Assembly (NCBI GenBank): GCA_904501865.1
Contig: CAJGCF010000045.1
Location: 1 to 12,903 of the forward strand
Reading direction: 5' to 3'
DNA: 12,903 nucleotides
From: an uncultured Clostridia bacterium
GTDB lineage: Bacteria; Bacillota; Clostridia; Oscillospirales; CAG-272
The translations under genes and the position numbers were made by a program. The notes beneath the pieces were generated by a model. That model saw only the letters and a list, made by a program, of their open reading frames with translations, was not told where the DNA came from and made no database searches. Shown piece after piece: positions 7,477 through 12,903 of the stretch. The first letter of the stretch is position 1. Every line of letters starts with the position of its first letter.

Positions 7477-7604
7477 GCGGGTATGGTGGAATTGCGAGCG
7501 TGCGTAGCACCGAGGTAAGTAAGGCGTGAGCCTTACGTGAGCTGACTGCGCTAGATTCAGGTAGTGTCACCTTGGTGAAAGGTTATCTTGATTTAGTTGC
7601 CCCG
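7477..7604 (+). pseudogene. Broken and interrupted tRNA-Leu copy
   Basis: GCGGGTATGG, a T in place of C, then GGAATTG (7477-7494) repeats the 5' end of the intact tRNA-Leu at 7654. GCGCTAGATTCAGGT (about 7548-7562) repeats its anticodon arm, including the CAG anticodon, but loses about three bases (TTC) of the 3' strand. Between them about 50 bases replace the D-loop. They contain two tight hairpins: GTGC-GTA-GCAC (7500-7510) and GTAAGGC-GTGA-GCCTTAC (7519-7536) with a GNRA-type loop. The variable arm (CACCTTGGTG) survives, but the T-arm and the matching acceptor end are degraded. It cannot fold as a normal tRNA. Confidence 0.65.
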
Positions 7605-7605
7605 T

Positions 7606-7636
7606 CCTCGAAGAGCTTGCTTCGTGTAAAAATTAA
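7606..7636 (+). repeat. Hairpin element, copy B
   Basis: CCTCGAAG, the loop AGCTTG, then CTTCG and TGTAAAAATTAA. It matches copy A (7384-7414) outside the loop, apart from one compensated stem pair. It ends 17 bases before the mature 5' end of tRNA-Leu. A role in precursor processing or a relic of tandem duplication are both possible. Confidence 0.6.
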
Positions 7637-7653
7637 CAGCAAAAACTCAATAT

Positions 7654-7740
7654 GCGGGTATGGCGGAATTGGCAGACGCGCTAGATTCAGGTTCTAGTCT
7701 TTGCAAGGAGGTGCAGGTTCAAGTCCTGTTACCCGCACCA
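7654..7740 (+). tRNA. tRNA-Leu (anticodon CAG)
   Basis: The 87-base gene folds as a class II tRNA. The acceptor GCGGGTA pairs with TACCCGC, and the D-arm starts at GCGGAATTGG. The anticodon stem CTAGA/TCTAG encloses the loop TTCAGGT with anticodon CAG, which reads the leucine codon CUG. A long variable arm follows, then the T-arm GCAGG-TTCAAGT-CCTGT, and the discriminator A with an encoded CCA (7738-7740). A consensus promoter lies upstream and a strong terminator follows after 4 bases. It looks fully functional. Confidence 0.97.
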
Positions 7741-7744
7741 TCGG

Positions 7745-7784
7745 AAGCCTTGAAAACACTACGTTTTCGAGGCTTTTCTCTTTT
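7745..7784 (+). terminator. Rho-independent terminator of the tRNA unit
   Basis: A 13-bp stem (7745-7757 with 7763-7775, one G-U pair) starts AAGCC and closes with a 5-base loop ACTAC. It is followed by the T-rich stretch TTCTCTTTT. It lies 4 bases after the tRNA CCA end. Confidence 0.9.
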
Positions 7785-7794
7785 GAATTTCGTT

Positions 7795-7827
7795 GGCAGA
7801 CACGTAAGAAGAGCTTTACGTGTCGCC
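7795..7827 (+). other. Unexplained stable hairpin between two terminators
   Basis: GACACGTAA (7799-7807) pairs perfectly with TTACGTGTC (7816-7824), and GGC/GCC extends the stem past one bulged A. No T-run follows, so it is not a classic terminator. It may be a back-up stop, a remnant of an element, or a protein site. Confidence 0.5.
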
Positions 7828-7844
7828 ATTATCAGATAAAATCA

Positions 7845-7873
7845 CAAGGGGCGAAATTCGCCCCTTGTTTCTT
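7845..7873. terminator. Bidirectional terminator between the tRNA unit and the right-hand operon
   Basis: CAAGGGGCGA (7845-7854) pairs with TCGCCCCTTG (7858-7867) around a 3-base loop, with TTTCTT on the plus side and TGATTTTATC on the minus side. It follows the stop of the last minus-strand gene (7952) by about 85 bases; I see nothing else in that gap. Confidence 0.8.
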
Positions 7874-7951
7874 AAATCTTATCGTATATAATCTTGATTT
7901 CAATCGCTATAAAGTACATAATTTTAGACGATAATTGCTTTGAAAATCACA

Positions 7952-8598
7952 TTAAACTGAATTGATATAGAAAAACTTTACACCTTCATCAACTTCAACT
8001 TGTCTGTCCAAATATCTCTGCACCATTTGGAAGTTCATTTTCGTTATCGTACACCAGAACGCAAATGCATGCTTGTCGGTGTCGGCATTAAGACCGTAAT
8101 CAATATTGTCTATTGCAAAGTCAATAAGTGCCGTTGCATTAGTGGAAGATATGAACCCATCGTCATCCTTTATTGTGGGCGGAACAAGTGTGAAAACGAA
8201 TTGAATGGAGTATTCCCCTATTTCTTTGAATGTAACGGAAAATTCTATACTTCCGCCCGAAGCTGCGATAGCAACACCTAACACCAGATTTTCGGAGAGT
8301 GTAAAGTTTTCATTTGAAGATGTGTTATTTAAGTAGTAATACGAATCTTGAGTGGGGTTGGCGATATTTATTTTAATGCTTTTTCTGCTTCGGTGACGTT
8401 AAGATTGATTAAAGTTCCTGAATATCCTGCAACCGAAACGCCTGTATCTGGCGTCATATCCGAGATATAAAGACTTGTATGCGTGTAATTCAACTCTCCT
8501 GTAGCGGTTATCTCGTCGTTCATTTGTGCATAACCTATGCCAAGCGTTAAAACTACAAGGGAGAGAAGTATACAAACTAAGCCTTTTACTAACTTCAT
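7952..8598 (-). pseudogene. Frameshifted secreted protein, paralogue of the N-terminal half of the next gene
   Basis: The first frame starts at ATG 8598 after GGGAGAGGG and encodes a signal region (MKLVKGLVCILLSLVVLTLG, then GYA) and the start of a beta domain (TGELNYTHTSLYISD, GYSGTLINLNV). It stops at 8368. The second frame, shifted by one, continues with INIANPTQDSYYYLN, NFTLSENLVLGVAIAASGG and FTLVPP to 7952. Both parts align in order with 8697-9632 (VSITNPLNDPHYYLN, GFTLSENMVAGAEIASGG, FTTVAP). The break lies at a run of five A (8380-8384 on this strand); one extra A would restore the frame. The tail after FTLVPP is unlike the paralogue and lacks leucine-rich repeats. It could be a dead gene, a phase-variable gene or an assembly error. 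Confidence 0.75.
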
Positions 8599-8696
8599 AT
8601 ACCCTCTCCCTTCATGTTTTTTTGCTTCAAATTTTATTGTATCCTTCGTTTTTACATCCTTTTATATAATTATTTTCATTCGGTCTAACCGTAATG

Positions 8697-9632
8697 TCAT
8701 TGGTCTGAATAAGTTCCTGTTTTGGGATCAGACCAAACTCTTGGTGATTCACTCCACCTATCGTTACTTGCCGTTTCTTCAATATAAGTACCGTCGGCGA
8801 TAAAATAAATTTTGCTTCCTTGACCAATGTATCTGTCCCAATTCGCATCCTTCTCAATCGCTTGCCACTGTTCGTACGTACCCTCGTACAAGAAGGTAAT
8901 TTGCTCATATTTAAGAGTACCCAGAAGTCCGGAATTATCCTTATCTGCAAATGCATCCGCGCCAATGCTCGTAATGCTCTTAGGAATCCGTATAGTTGTA
9001 AGTTTACTGAATTCTGCAAAAGCACTGCCTGCAATCTCAACTACAGGAACTCCGTTTACACTGCTGGGAATCTCGACGTTTATGTTTGACTGATCGTAAG
9101 CGGTAACAACGTAAACATCGGGCACATCGTCGCCATCTGTATCCAAGCCTTTAAGGGTCATGCCTTTGTACTCAGTTTCTGGTGCCACTGTTGTAAAATT
9201 GAATTTAATAATATACTCTACCCCTGCTGTGAAGGCAACGGTAAACGTCAAAGTCCCACCACTCGCAATCTCAGCCCCGGCCACCATGTTTTCAGATAAT
9301 GTAAATCCATCTATATGTTCTTGGTCAATAACATCATCAAGAGTATGGTCGCCTGCAATATAGTTCAGATAATAATGGGGATCATTTAACGGATTAGTGA
9401 TAGAAACCGTCATAGTAGCCCCTTCGTCTGCCGTTAAGGTAAACATAGTTCCGGAATAGCCTATAATATTAACGTTTCCTTGCGTTGTTACGTTTGAAAT
9501 ATAAAGGTTCGTATGCTGAAAGCTCACGTCTCCCGTGAAGTTCAACGTGGCATTAGGCACTGCAAATCCAATTCCAATAATTAAAAAAGAAAGAGAGAGT
9601 GCCACACAAATCAATACCTTAACTAATTTCAC
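8697..9632 (-). CDS. Secreted SipW-type cargo-like protein with BspA-type leucine-rich repeats
   Basis: The protein has 311 residues with a GTG start at 9632; GGGAG lies 7 bases upstream, and the same MKLVK opening occurs in the paralogue. A signal region (residues 1-24, ending IIGIGFA) leads into a beta-rich domain at about 25-152, with TGDVSFQHTNLYISN, GYSGTMFTLTADEG and TLSENMVAGAEIASGG. A short acidic DTDGDDVPD loop (164-172) resembles calcium-binding repeats. Residues 175-285 are LRR_5/BspA-like: AFAEFSKLTTIRIPKSITSI, then FLYEGTYEQWQAIE, a typical cap of such repeats. It is encoded 25 bases after the DUF5305-like gene and downstream of a SipW-like peptidase, the likely processing enzyme. 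A surface adhesin or minor fibre component is inferred. No LPXTG anchor is present. Confidence 0.82.
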   Translation of the reverse strand: MKLVKVLICVALSLSFLIIGIGFAVPNATLNFTGDVSFQHTNLYISNVTTQGNVNIIGYSGTMFTLTADEGATMTVSITNPLNDPHYYLNYIAGDHTLDDVIDQEHIDGFTLSENMVAGAEIASGGTLTFTVAFTAGVEYIIKFNFTTVAPETEYKGMTLKGLDTDGDDVPDVYVVTAYDQSNINVEIPSSVNGVPVVEIAGSAFAEFSKLTTIRIPKSITSIGADAFADKDNSGLLGTLKYEQITFLYEGTYEQWQAIEKDANWDRYIGQGSKIYFIADGTYIEETASNDRWSESPRVWSDPKTGTYSDQ

Positions 9633-9657
9633 TGTAACACTCCCTTTTCTATTTATT

Positions 9658-11076
9658 TTATTGCCTTATAATTGTTTTGTTTTTTGCGCCTTTTTTTGCG
9701 TTTTTTCTTACGAGGTTTTTGTTTTTACGGTTCTTGTTGTTTGAGGCGGGATACTTTAGCTCTTGAATCTCTTGAGGCTCCTTAGGTTCTTCAGGCTCCT
9801 GAATCTCCGGAATCTCTTGGGGTTCTTGGGAATCTAATGGATTCGATTTAGTAAAGAGCTTCACTACAAACGCCTTGATTGCACGGTACAATTTTACGAT
9901 GAAAGCTTTAATATGGTGACAAACCTTCTTTACAAAAGCTTTCGTCTTTTCCCACGAGGCAGCTACAAAGAGTATAAACGGCTTGAGCTTATATTCTGCC
10001 TCTCCCTCTGGGTCATCCTCGACCTTGACCTCATATATGTGTATGCTGTTAACACACGTTACTATAAAGAACTTGGTTGCGGTCTTATCGTCGTTTTCAT
10101 ACATAAAGATAGGCTGACGAATAGTATCTCTAATCTCGAGAAGCTCTGTGAACTCTGCCACGCGGATAACCTGATATCCCGTAGTGTCGTAATCATCGAG
10201 TATCTTCTGTATGTATGCCTTATAGTTTGTAGCTAAATTCTTGACCTTGCGAGCATAATATATATGCTTATTTCTTGTAAACACAATAAATATAAACAAC
10301 CATGCCGCGCCGAGAACGGTAATACTGCCAAATACGATAGAGAGTATCATAAATACCGTCTGTACGGTCGTATCCTTGGCAACGATCACCTGCACACCGG
10401 CAGGAATGGTCGTGGAAACCGACGGCTTTACCGTGTTTTCAAGCAACGGAACGTAAAGCTCTATAACATATTCGCCGGTGCTGTCCTTAGTAAAGCTCTC
10501 GCTCATACCAACGACGTCAACGTGCATTCTGACGATAAGTGTGTTTTCGGTATTTTTTACGTTGTAAGAGTCCACAAAATTCTTCGCGATACTGTTGTAT
10601 TTGTTATAGTCGAGCGTGATAAGCTCTTTAATGCTAAGGCTCTTGCCCTCGGCGACCTTAGTGGTTGTGGGAAGAATAGTCTCTACGGGGTTAAAAACAG
10701 GGGAATTACTTGCTTTGTCTTTTATTTCGATCTGAGCATCCACACGGTAGATGTACTGAAAACGAACGTCAGTTGCCGCCATCTCAAGATCGTAACTGAA
10801 GTCAGCTGTCATACTGTCAATCAAGGATGCGACGTAAGCGTGAGTACCGTTGAGATAATTCTCATCATAAAACTCGTTATCGCCAAGATATGCTCGGTGG
10901 ATAACGTTTCCGTTTTCCACATACGGTACGTATGTATTTTTCTTAATGCCTGCGAACGTGAAGCCTGCTATCAATGTAAGAAAAGCAAGAACACAGACAA
11001 TAATAGCTTGTATCATCGTCCATTTTTTTCTCCACTGCTCGTGCAGATCTCTGAGCTGTTTTTCCAATTCAGACAA
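9658..11076 (-). CDS. DUF5305-like two-TM membrane protein
   Basis: The protein has 472 residues. The start is TTG at 11076, chosen because AAAGGAGG lies 8 bases upstream; the next Met is residue 21, too far from that site. A coiled charged N-terminus (LEKQLRDLHEQWRKKW) precedes TM1 (about 22-43). An extracellular beta domain (about 45-232) follows, with FQYIYRVDAQIEIKD and LIVRMHVDVVGMSESF, then TM2 (about 238-266). The cytoplasmic part holds EFTELLEIRDTIRQPIFMY and FFIVTCVNSIHIYEV, which recall DUF5305 proteins found beside signal peptidases in archaea and some Firmicutes. The tail has three amphipathic repeats (KAFVKK, KAFIVK, KAFVVK), a Pro/Glu/Gln repeat and a Lys/Arg-rich end. It is likely an accessory or assembly protein for the secreted partners. 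The family assignment is from memory. Confidence 0.75.
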   Translation of the reverse strand: MSELEKQLRDLHEQWRKKWTMIQAIIVCVLAFLTLIAGFTFAGIKKNTYVPYVENGNVIHRAYLGDNEFYDENYLNGTHAYVASLIDSMTADFSYDLEMAATDVRFQYIYRVDAQIEIKDKASNSPVFNPVETILPTTTKVAEGKSLSIKELITLDYNKYNSIAKNFVDSYNVKNTENTLIVRMHVDVVGMSESFTKDSTGEYVIELYVPLLENTVKPSVSTTIPAGVQVIVAKDTTVQTVFMILSIVFGSITVLGAAWLFIFIVFTRNKHIYYARKVKNLATNYKAYIQKILDDYDTTGYQVIRVAEFTELLEIRDTIRQPIFMYENDDKTATKFFIVTCVNSIHIYEVKVEDDPEGEAEYKLKPFILFVAASWEKTKAFVKKVCHHIKAFIVKLYRAIKAFVVKLFTKSNPLDSQEPQEIPEIQEPEEPKEPQEIQELKYPASNNKNRKNKNLVRKNAKKGAKNKTIIRQ

Positions 11077-11105
11077 TTGTAGTCCCTCCTTTCTGAAAAA
11101 TGCGT

Positions 11106-12218
11106 TTATTCAAATAGCGACCGTATCCATATAGTAGGATAACCGATATACTTGATGTTCAAATTTATTACACCGACAATGCTTGAATCGGTGATATAAC
11201 CTGAGTCCATGCCTTTATTGGCATCTCCTTTGGTATAGTAACGGAGTTCTCCGTTAATTTTTTTAATATCCATTACGCGATGGATAATTTTATTTTCTTC
11301 TCTTGTGAATACAATAACATCTCCAACCTCAATGGTCTGTCCGTCATAATCCTCGTATATGATAGCATCGCCCTTGTCAATGGAGCCTGACATACTGTCA
11401 GTAACAATAATAAGCAATTTATACTGAAACTGCTGCGAGATCAGCATAATATAGCCAGAGGCAAGAAGCGCCGCAATAGCTGTCGTTATTGTGCTGACGA
11501 CAGTTTTACGCTTTGCAACGACAAAGCTTCTCGGTGTGTAGAGCACGTGTACAAGAAGCAGAATACCGATAGGCAAAAAGATTCTTGCAAATGATACAAG
11601 CGCGCTCGATAATTGCGACTCATAGGCGATAACGAAGGGGTACAGGAAGATTATCAGCTTATAGACTACGTTTGGCAGCGCGCCAAATTTCCCTGCAACG
11701 TAGTGGTAAAGAGCGCCGGAGGCGAGTGCCGGAAGAAAGGCAAGCCCGAGTGCTTCGATGAAATACTCAAAGTTTGCAAAAAAGCTCGTATCGCAAAGGA
11801 TCAAAAAATCGATCCAAACGAATGCGACGTAAGAAATTACGGCAACGAGCTTGCTTTTCTGCGCGAGCAATACACTACGCAAAATCTCAGCCGAGATAAT
11901 AGTCAAGCCGTACGGCAGGATAAAATTCCAGATAAACGCAGGCTTTATACTAATTTTGTTAAAGCCAAAGGCAATACCCGTCAGGAAGAATGCAACGACC
12001 ATAATAGTGGCACACGCCGCCATTACCCAAGCCACCTGGTTTTTGTGAACATCGTGAATGTCTCTCTTTTTGAGAGCGTGGCACAAAAGGGCTGCCGATA
12101 TAGCTACAACAAGAGCTAAGGCGATATTTTGCGCAATTTTTTCTCTTATAAAACTGACAAGAAGGAGCGCGCCCAAGAAGGGTGCTACACATATATACAA
12201 TCTTTTATCAATTCTCAT
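11106..12218 (-). CDS. SipW-like (ER-type) signal peptidase I with large N-terminal membrane domain
   Basis: The protein has 370 residues from ATG at 12218, with AAGGAG 5 bases upstream. Residues 265-370 are a type I signal peptidase of the S26B, archaeal/ER/SipW class: nucleophile Ser275 in VTDSMSGSI, general base His313 in KIIHRV (a Lys in ordinary bacterial enzymes), and Asp332 in TKGDAN. It cleaves signal peptides of exported proteins on the outer face of the membrane. Residues 1-262 add about eight hydrophobic helices (for example 8-23, 31-48, 63-84, 96-118, 124-141, 152-172, 185-227, 240-260) that SipW, at about 190 residues, lacks. It sits between the genes of its likely substrates and a DUF5305-like protein, which supports a dedicated fibre or matrix processing role. 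The function of the membrane domain is unknown. Confidence 0.88.
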   Translation of the reverse strand: MRIDKRLYICVAPFLGALLLVSFIREKIAQNIALALVVAISAALLCHALKKRDIHDVHKNQVAWVMAACATIMVVAFFLTGIAFGFNKISIKPAFIWNFILPYGLTIISAEILRSVLLAQKSKLVAVISYVAFVWIDFLILCDTSFFANFEYFIEALGLAFLPALASGALYHYVAGKFGALPNVVYKLIIFLYPFVIAYESQLSSALVSFARIFLPIGILLLVHVLYTPRSFVVAKRKTVVSTITTAIAALLASGYIMLISQQFQYKLLIIVTDSMSGSIDKGDAIIYEDYDGQTIEVGDVIVFTREENKIIHRVMDIKKINGELRYYTKGDANKGMDSGYITDSSIVGVINLNIKYIGYPTIWIRSLFE

Positions 12219-12260
12219 ATGTACTCCTTCTTGTCGGTTTATAAGTGAGGTTGTTAGCTA

Positions 12261-12761
12261 TTAATTCTGTGCAGAAACGCCCTGATCTGCGTAAATTTGG
12301 AATGTGAACGCTGCATCGGAAACAGCATCTTCAGGATAGTTTGTCATGGTAACTGTAACAGTTACAGTGGTTGTACCACCAACCGCTATCGTAGTAGCAC
12401 CGGTAACTGCTGCGGTAACAGTGTAGTTGCCACCCAAAGCGTCAAAGTTGAGCCCCTTTACCTGAACATTCTCTGCAGCATAGCGGCTGTTGTTCTTTAC
12501 ATCTACTGTAAAGGTCTTGGACTCTCCAACAGTCCACTCCGTAGTGTCCATCGAAACGGTAAAGGTATCAGTATCGGTGCCACTGACATCGGTAAGAAGT
12601 CCGTCTGCATAGGTTGCCTCACCCCAAACGATCTGGAAGTCAGGTGTGTAGCTAACCTTACCTGTAAAGTTGATGGTGTCGCTCAAAGTCGCGTAACCAA
12701 CTCCAACACAGATAACTGCTACGAGCATAAGAGCTACTACAACAATTCTTCTGTTTTTCAT
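12261..12761 (-). CDS. Small secreted beta-sandwich-like protein, candidate TasA/camelysin-type fibre subunit
   Basis: The protein has 166 residues from ATG at 12761, with AAAGGAG 10 bases upstream. A signal region (KNRRIVVVALMLVAVICVGV) ends at GYA (22-24), a plausible cleavage site for the SipW-like enzyme encoded next. The mature part starts TLSDTINFTGKVSY and is rich in Thr and Val, with repeated beta strands: DTFTVSMDTTEWTVGESKTF, VDVKNNSRYAAENVQV, TTTVTVTVTMTNYPEDAV, FTFQIYADQ. There is no Cys in the mature part and no sorting signal. It is first in the operon, which fits the major exported subunit. Sequence likeness to TasA is weak and rests mainly on the signal-region style, size and gene neighbourhood; a carbohydrate-binding or other surface protein is possible. 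Confidence 0.8.
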   Translation of the reverse strand: MKNRRIVVVALMLVAVICVGVGYATLSDTINFTGKVSYTPDFQIVWGEATYADGLLTDVSGTDTDTFTVSMDTTEWTVGESKTFTVDVKNNSRYAAENVQVKGLNFDALGGNYTVTAAVTGATTIAVGGTTTVTVTVTMTNYPEDAVSDAAFTFQIYADQGVSAQN

Positions 12762-12780
12762 AATTAATTTACTCCTTTCG

Positions 12781-12798
12781 TAAATTTTTAAAAATTTA
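12781..12798. repeat. 18-bp perfect palindrome in the operon leader
   Basis: TAAATTTTTAAAAATTTA reads the same on both strands. It lies just upstream of the AAAGGAG ribosome binding site of 12761. It could bind a dimeric regulator or form a weak AU hairpin, or may be chance in AT-rich DNA. Confidence 0.6.
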
Positions 12799-12804
12799 TA
12801 GTAA

Positions 12805-12824
12805 TCGCCGGTCGTTGTCGGCGA
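12805..12824 (-). promoter_or_regulatory. Stem-loop at the predicted 5' end of the right-hand operon mRNA
   Basis: On the minus strand TCGCCG (12824-12819) pairs with CGGCGA (12810-12805) around an 8-base loop. The predicted start of transcription is near 12824, so the stem would form at the very 5' end of the message, a position known to protect mRNAs from decay. It is GC-rich against AT-rich flanks. Confidence 0.6.
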
Positions 12825-12830
12825 AAAACC

Positions 12831-12858
12831 ATCATAAAAAATTAATATTATTTATCAA
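12831..12858 (-). promoter_or_regulatory. Probable sigma-A promoter of the right-hand operon
   Basis: On the minus strand TTGATA (12858-12853) is 16 bases from TATGAT (12836-12831). Each box differs from consensus by one base. The leader to the ATG at 12761 is about 63 bases. I see nothing further in 12859-12903. Confidence 0.6.
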
Positions 12859-12903
12859 GCCTTATATACAAGGCGACATATTTGCATCCGTTTTTAATTC
12901 GTC

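Noticed and set aside
7477..7604. T-box or other known riboswitch in the tRNA leader
   Set aside because: No T-box signature (AGGGTGGNACCGCG) and no antiterminator layout; the likeness is to the adjacent tRNA.
7384..7636. CRISPR-like repeats
   Set aside because: Only two copies about 220 bases apart with different spacers and loops; no array.
7701..7934. A plus-strand frame beginning inside tRNA-Leu
   Set aside because: It covers the tRNA 3' end and the terminator hairpins, so it is not a gene.
8368..8390. Programmed -1 frameshifting instead of a mutation
   Set aside because: The site reads A GAA AAA, which is not a classic slippery heptamer, and I see no stimulating structure that I could defend.
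8627..9040. A 137-codon minus-strand frame overlapping the leucine-rich repeat gene
   Set aside because: It is a shifted reading of the same strand; the other frame carries the repeats, the signal region and the ribosome binding site.
10264..11082. A 272-codon plus-strand frame opposite the DUF5305-like gene
   Set aside because: It is antisense to a gene with clear TM segments and a strong ribosome binding site; its translation is rich in Cys, His, Tyr and Asn with no domain pattern.
11613..12119. A 168-codon plus-strand frame opposite the signal peptidase gene
   Set aside because: It mirrors the well-supported peptidase and shows no ribosome binding site or recognisable motif.
12261..12761. 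Sortase-anchored surface protein
   Set aside because: No LPXTG, C-terminal hydrophobic helix or basic tail at the end of the protein.

Overview
The window looks like chromosomal DNA from a Gram-positive, Clostridia-type bacterium (Bacillota), probably an uncultured gut or anaerobic lineage. The basis is AGGAG-type ribosome binding sites before nearly every gene, sigma-A-type promoters (TTGACA, 17 bp, TATAAT), moderately AT-rich DNA, a tRNA gene that encodes its CCA end, and protein types known from that group (SipW-type signal peptidase, BspA-type leucine-rich repeats, CvpA-like membrane protein). The species cannot be named from the sequence. Nearly all protein genes lie on the minus strand; one tRNA unit lies on the plus strand.

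Right-hand operon (12858 down to about 7845, minus strand): a promoter and a leader that begins with a stem-loop, then a small secreted beta-sandwich-like protein (12261-12761), an ER-type/SipW-like signal peptidase with an unusually large membrane domain (11106-12218), a two-TM membrane protein that resembles DUF5305 (9658-11076), a secreted protein with BspA-type repeats (8697-9632), and a frameshifted paralogue of its N-terminal half (7952-8598). A bidirectional terminator (7845-7867) closes it. The three secreted proteins share a signal region and a conserved G-x-G-[YF]-A ... TG pattern. This is the layout expected of a TasA/camelysin-type surface fibre or matrix system with its own processing peptidase, with unusual members.

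Centre (about 7200-7785): a consensus promoter drives a plus-strand tRNA-Leu(CAG) with a strong terminator. Upstream of the intact tRNA lies a broken, interrupted copy of the same tRNA. Each copy is preceded by a short hairpin element, and the two elements show a compensatory base-pair change. A 45-bp inverted-repeat insertion sits between one hairpin and the broken tRNA. Next to this, on the minus strand, is the N-terminal stub of a GNAT acetyltransferase (6997-7185).

Left-hand operon (6956 down past base 1, minus strand): a perfect promoter, then a CvpA-like membrane protein with a large extra domain (5248-6819), two membrane proteins sharing a related domain (4517-5218 and 3990-4520), a large chimera of a degenerate GH3 glycosidase, two TM segments and a degenerate AAA-like domain (371-3934), and the start of a further membrane-anchored protein (1-360). 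The last resembles the front of that AAA-like module and may be an active ATPase beyond the window edge. The GH3 part has lost its catalytic signature and the AAA part has no Walker A motif. This operon therefore looks like a membrane-bound sensing or scaffolding complex built from dead enzymes, and is the best candidate here for an undescribed system.
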